From NCBI GenBank assembly GCA_000173575.1, contig ABYL01000006.1, positions 1 to 64,000 of the forward strand: a DNA stretch of 64,000 nt, in the 5' to 3' direction. This document shows, piece after piece, positions 61,933 to 64,000 of this stretch. A program made the position numbers and the translations under genes. The notes beneath the pieces were generated by a model. The model ran no database searches and was not told the DNA's origin. It worked only from the letters and a program-made list of their open reading frames with translations. Numbering within the stretch: the stretch's first letter is position 1; each line of letters starts with the position of its first letter. Source of the DNA: Burkholderia sp. H160 (GTDB lineage Bacteria; Pseudomonadota; Gammaproteobacteria; Burkholderiales; Burkholderiaceae).

Positions 61933-63657
61933 TCAGCCGAACGTGAACGCGTAAGCCAGCACGCCACGGTCGAGAAACGTGATTTCGAAGGTGCGTTCGC
62001 CGCTGCCGTTGGCCTGCCGCACGAGCTGGTAAAGGCGCTGCTCGGTGACCGTGCCGTTGCCATTCACATCGATGTCCGTGCCGCGGTCGGCGCCCGGCGC
62101 CTTGCCGTCGATCAGTACGCGAAAGCGCACGGGCTGGCCGTCGCGGCCGGGCCCCAGCACCAGATGCAAGTCACGGCCACGGAAGCGATAAACAATGCGT
62201 CCGTCAGGGCTGTCAAGCCGCGCAGATTCGTCGCCCACCAACCAGCGCCCGTCGAGCGCCCATTGGTCGACCTTCAGGGTCTGGGTCGCGTGATACGTGG
62301 CAGCCTTGTCCTGCGCCACCGGGCCACCGGCGAAGTTCTGCGCGCGTGCGTAGCCGACGTAGGTTTCCGGCGAGCGATTGGCATCGCCCGAGCCGGCGGC
62401 GGCCTGCGCGCCCCGCGCGATCGGTTGCACGTAGCCGTCAGGCAAGTCCTTCTGGCCGGCCTCGGCGAGCAGCCGGCGGATCACGTCCTCGCTTTGCTTG
62501 TAGTCGCCTTCGCCAAAGTGGTGGTGACGAATATGCCCCTGCGGGTCGATGAAGTAATGCGCAGGCCAGTACTCGTTGCTGAAGGCCTTCCAGATGGTGT
62601 AACCGTTGTCGATTGCGACAGGGTAGTTCACGCCCAGGTCCTTCACGGCGTGGGCGACGTTGCCCGGATCTTTCTCGAATGCGAACTCGGGCGCGTGCAC
62701 GCCGATCACCACCAGGCCGTAATCCTTGTACTTGTCAGCCCAGCCCCGCACGTACGGCAGCGAACGGATGCAGTTGATGCAGGAGTAGGTCCAGAAGTCG
62801 ACCAGCACCACCTTGCCGCGCAGCGACTGCGCCGTCAGCGGTGGGCTGTTGAGCCACTGGGTGGCGCCATCGAGCGCGGGCAGATCGCCTTCCACCGGCA
62901 GCGTATCGCCGGCCTTCACGGCGATCTGCACGAGAGGCGCAGGACGCGCCGCGTCGATCAGCTTCTGTTCGATGCCGCCCGTGCTGGCCAGTGACACGCG
63001 TGTCAGCAACCCGGTATCCAGCCCGAGCGCGATGGTGGCCACACCCGCCAGCACGAGCACGCCCAGGGCGCGGCGCACCCATTCGCCCGCGCCCAGCGAA
63101 CGCTTCATCAAGGCGAAGACGCGTCCGCCAATCAGCAGCGCCAGCGCGAGCGAGGTCGCCGCGCCCGCCGCGTAGGTGAGCAGCAACAACGTTGTTTGTA
63201 CGCTGGCGCCTTTGAGGGCCGCACCCGTGAGCAGCAGGCCCAGGATCGGGCCCGCGCAGGGCGCCCATAGCAGCCCCGTGGCCACGCCCAGCCCGGCCGC
63301 CGAGAGTACCGAATCGTCATGGCTGCCGGTGCGCTCGGTGAGCTTGTTGCCAAGCACCACGAACGGACGGGTGATCCATTCGGCGACGCGCTCCGAAAGC
63401 AAGGTCAGGCCAAGCACGGCGAGCACTGCCAGGGCGACGAAGCGGCCGTACTGGTTGGCGCGGACGGCCCAGCCGCCGCCGACGGCGGCCAGCGTGGCGA
63501 CCACGGCAAAGGTCAGCGCCATGCCCACCAGCATCGGCAGTCCATTGCGCGCGAACGGGCGGTCTGCTCGCGAAAAAACGAAAGGCAGCACCGGCAGGAT
63601 GCACGGACTCAGGATGGTCAATGCACCGCCGAGGTAGGCAAGGATCAGTAATAGCAT
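61933..63657 (-). CDS. DipZ-type thiol-disulfide protein (CcdA/DsbD membrane domain plus thioredoxin-like domain)
   Basis: 574 residues. The membrane domain (1-240) has the CcdA cysteine motifs LSPCILPVLPFVF and LLWAPCAGPILGLL. A periplasmic thioredoxin/TlpA-like domain (about 285-430) carries the active C-x2-C in TYSCINCIRSLPYVRGW. The C-terminal part (430-574) is a beta-rich domain found in DipZ homologues. The protein passes reducing equivalents across the membrane to periplasmic substrates, possibly for cytochrome c maturation. Confidence 0.92.
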   Translation of the reverse strand: MLLLILAYLGGALTILSPCILPVLPFVFSRADRPFARNGLPMLVGMALTFAVVATLAAVGGGWAVRANQYGRFVALAVLAVLGLTLLSERVAEWITRPFVVLGNKLTERTGSHDDSVLSAAGLGVATGLLWAPCAGPILGLLLTGAALKGASVQTTLLLLTYAAGAATSLALALLIGGRVFALMKRSLGAGEWVRRALGVLVLAGVATIALGLDTGLLTRVSLASTGGIEQKLIDAARPAPLVQIAVKAGDTLPVEGDLPALDGATQWLNSPPLTAQSLRGKVVLVDFWTYSCINCIRSLPYVRGWADKYKDYGLVVIGVHAPEFAFEKDPGNVAHAVKDLGVNYPVAIDNGYTIWKAFSNEYWPAHYFIDPQGHIRHHHFGEGDYKQSEDVIRRLLAEAGQKDLPDGYVQPIARGAQAAAGSGDANRSPETYVGYARAQNFAGGPVAQDKAATYHATQTLKVDQWALDGRWLVGDESARLDSPDGRIVYRFRGRDLHLVLGPGRDGQPVRFRVLIDGKAPGADRGTDIDVNGNGTVTEQRLYQLVRQANGSGERTFEITFLDRGVLAYAFTFG

Positions 63658-63827
63658 GGTGGGGACATCCGTGAAGGGTTGTGGTTATGTGCCGAACCGA
63701 GTGGCATAGACCCGCGATTGACGCGATTTGACAACCACCGTGGCTATCTGCGATGGGGCGGGCCGACTGGCGAAGGTGTCGGCCGTCGGCGCAAAGCCGC
63801 CAGGAGCCCCATCGAGACGATAGCCGG

Positions 63828-64000
63828 TCAGTTCGTCGACTTCGCCGCAGCCTCAATCACTCGCGCGACCGCGGCCGGCTGAGAGATAAAGACAGCGTGG
63901 CTCGCGCTCACCTCGGTCACCTTGGCACCCGAGCGTTGATACATCCAGCGCTGAAGCTGAGGGCTCACCATATGATCCTGGGTGGTCAGGATGGCGTAGC
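63828..64000 (-). CDS. Alpha/beta hydrolase, 3' end only
   Basis: 57 codons visible, read from the right edge to TGA at 63828-63830: AILTTQDHMVSPQLQRWMYQ, then RSGAKVTEVSASHAVFISQP and AVARVIEAAAK. The segment ASHAVFISQP holds the catalytic His typical of EstC-like secreted or cytosolic alpha/beta hydrolases, and TTQDHMVSP the late acidic residue. The remainder lies outside the window. It is on the same strand as DipZ, 170 bases upstream. Confidence 0.75.
   Translation of the reverse strand, partial: YAILTTQDHMVSPQLQRWMYQRSGAKVTEVSASHAVFISQPAAVARVIEAAAKSTN

Noticed and set aside
1-64000. CRISPR arrays, rRNA, tRNA and complete insertion sequences
   Set aside because: No regular repeat-spacer pattern, rRNA-like or cloverleaf sequence, or transposase gene was seen on reading. 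A dedicated scan was not possible.

Overview
The window is high-GC DNA with the codon bias and gene content of a Burkholderiales beta-proteobacterium, most like Paraburkholderia/Caballeronia. This is inferred from gene families: the imuA-imuB-dnaE2 cassette, a high-molecular-weight FabG beside a PsrA-like regulator, archaic Csu-type pili and the xfp-glgP-glgX operon. I saw no rRNA, tRNA, CRISPR array or intact insertion sequence.

Layout. 0-8 kb: 5' part of a FabG-like reductase, a PsrA-like TetR regulator with a palindromic operator, an MFS carboxylate transporter, an unrecognised protein with a PD-(D/E)XK-like signature, a methyltransferase, a secreted protein, and small SnoaL-like and GFA proteins. 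8.2-12.9 kb: a four-gene archaic chaperone-usher (Csu-like) pilus operon. 13.4-16.2 kb: a chemoreceptor behind a FliA-type promoter and a secreted alpha/beta hydrolase. 16.4-26.4 kb: a long co-directional run of membrane and ion genes (AI-2E family transporter, NodT-type outer membrane factor, HlyD, DUF2955, two K+-channel-like proteins, SulP, DUF2252, SpoIIAA-like). 26.4-35.6 kb: outer membrane phospholipase A, an SgcJ-like protein, then xfp-glgP-glgX, which breaks glycogen down to glucose-1-P and makes acetyl-P by phosphoketolase. 35.9-42.2 kb: the SOS mutagenesis operon imuA-imuB-dnaE2 plus an SRAP protein, with a perfect LexA box. 42.2-52.5 kb: mixed accessory genes (GFA, LysR with divergent quinone oxidoreductase, flavin reductase, gamma-glutamyltransferase, FadL, MDR oxidoreductase) separated by long gene-poor stretches that hold a truncated cupredoxin.

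The most interesting region is 53.4-61.4 kb. A sigma-54 activator (58543-60528) lies between a leftward operon and a rightward pqqA-pqqD pair. The leftward operon encodes a PQQ alcohol dehydrogenase with the Asp-Tyr-Asp motif of lanthanide-dependent enzymes, a fusion of a MxaJ/XoxJ-like periplasmic protein to cytochrome c, and a Tat-exported HiPIP. Three tandem paralogous small proteins of unknown function, sharing a DDEFAR motif, follow. Matching sigma-54 promoters sit upstream of both the dehydrogenase and pqqA, so enzyme and cofactor precursor should be switched on together. pqqB, pqqC and pqqE are absent here, and a possible pqqB start and a MocR 3' fragment suggest that the cluster was rearranged.

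The right end holds a MAPEG protein, a DipZ-type thiol-disulfide protein and the 3' end of an alpha/beta hydrolase gene.
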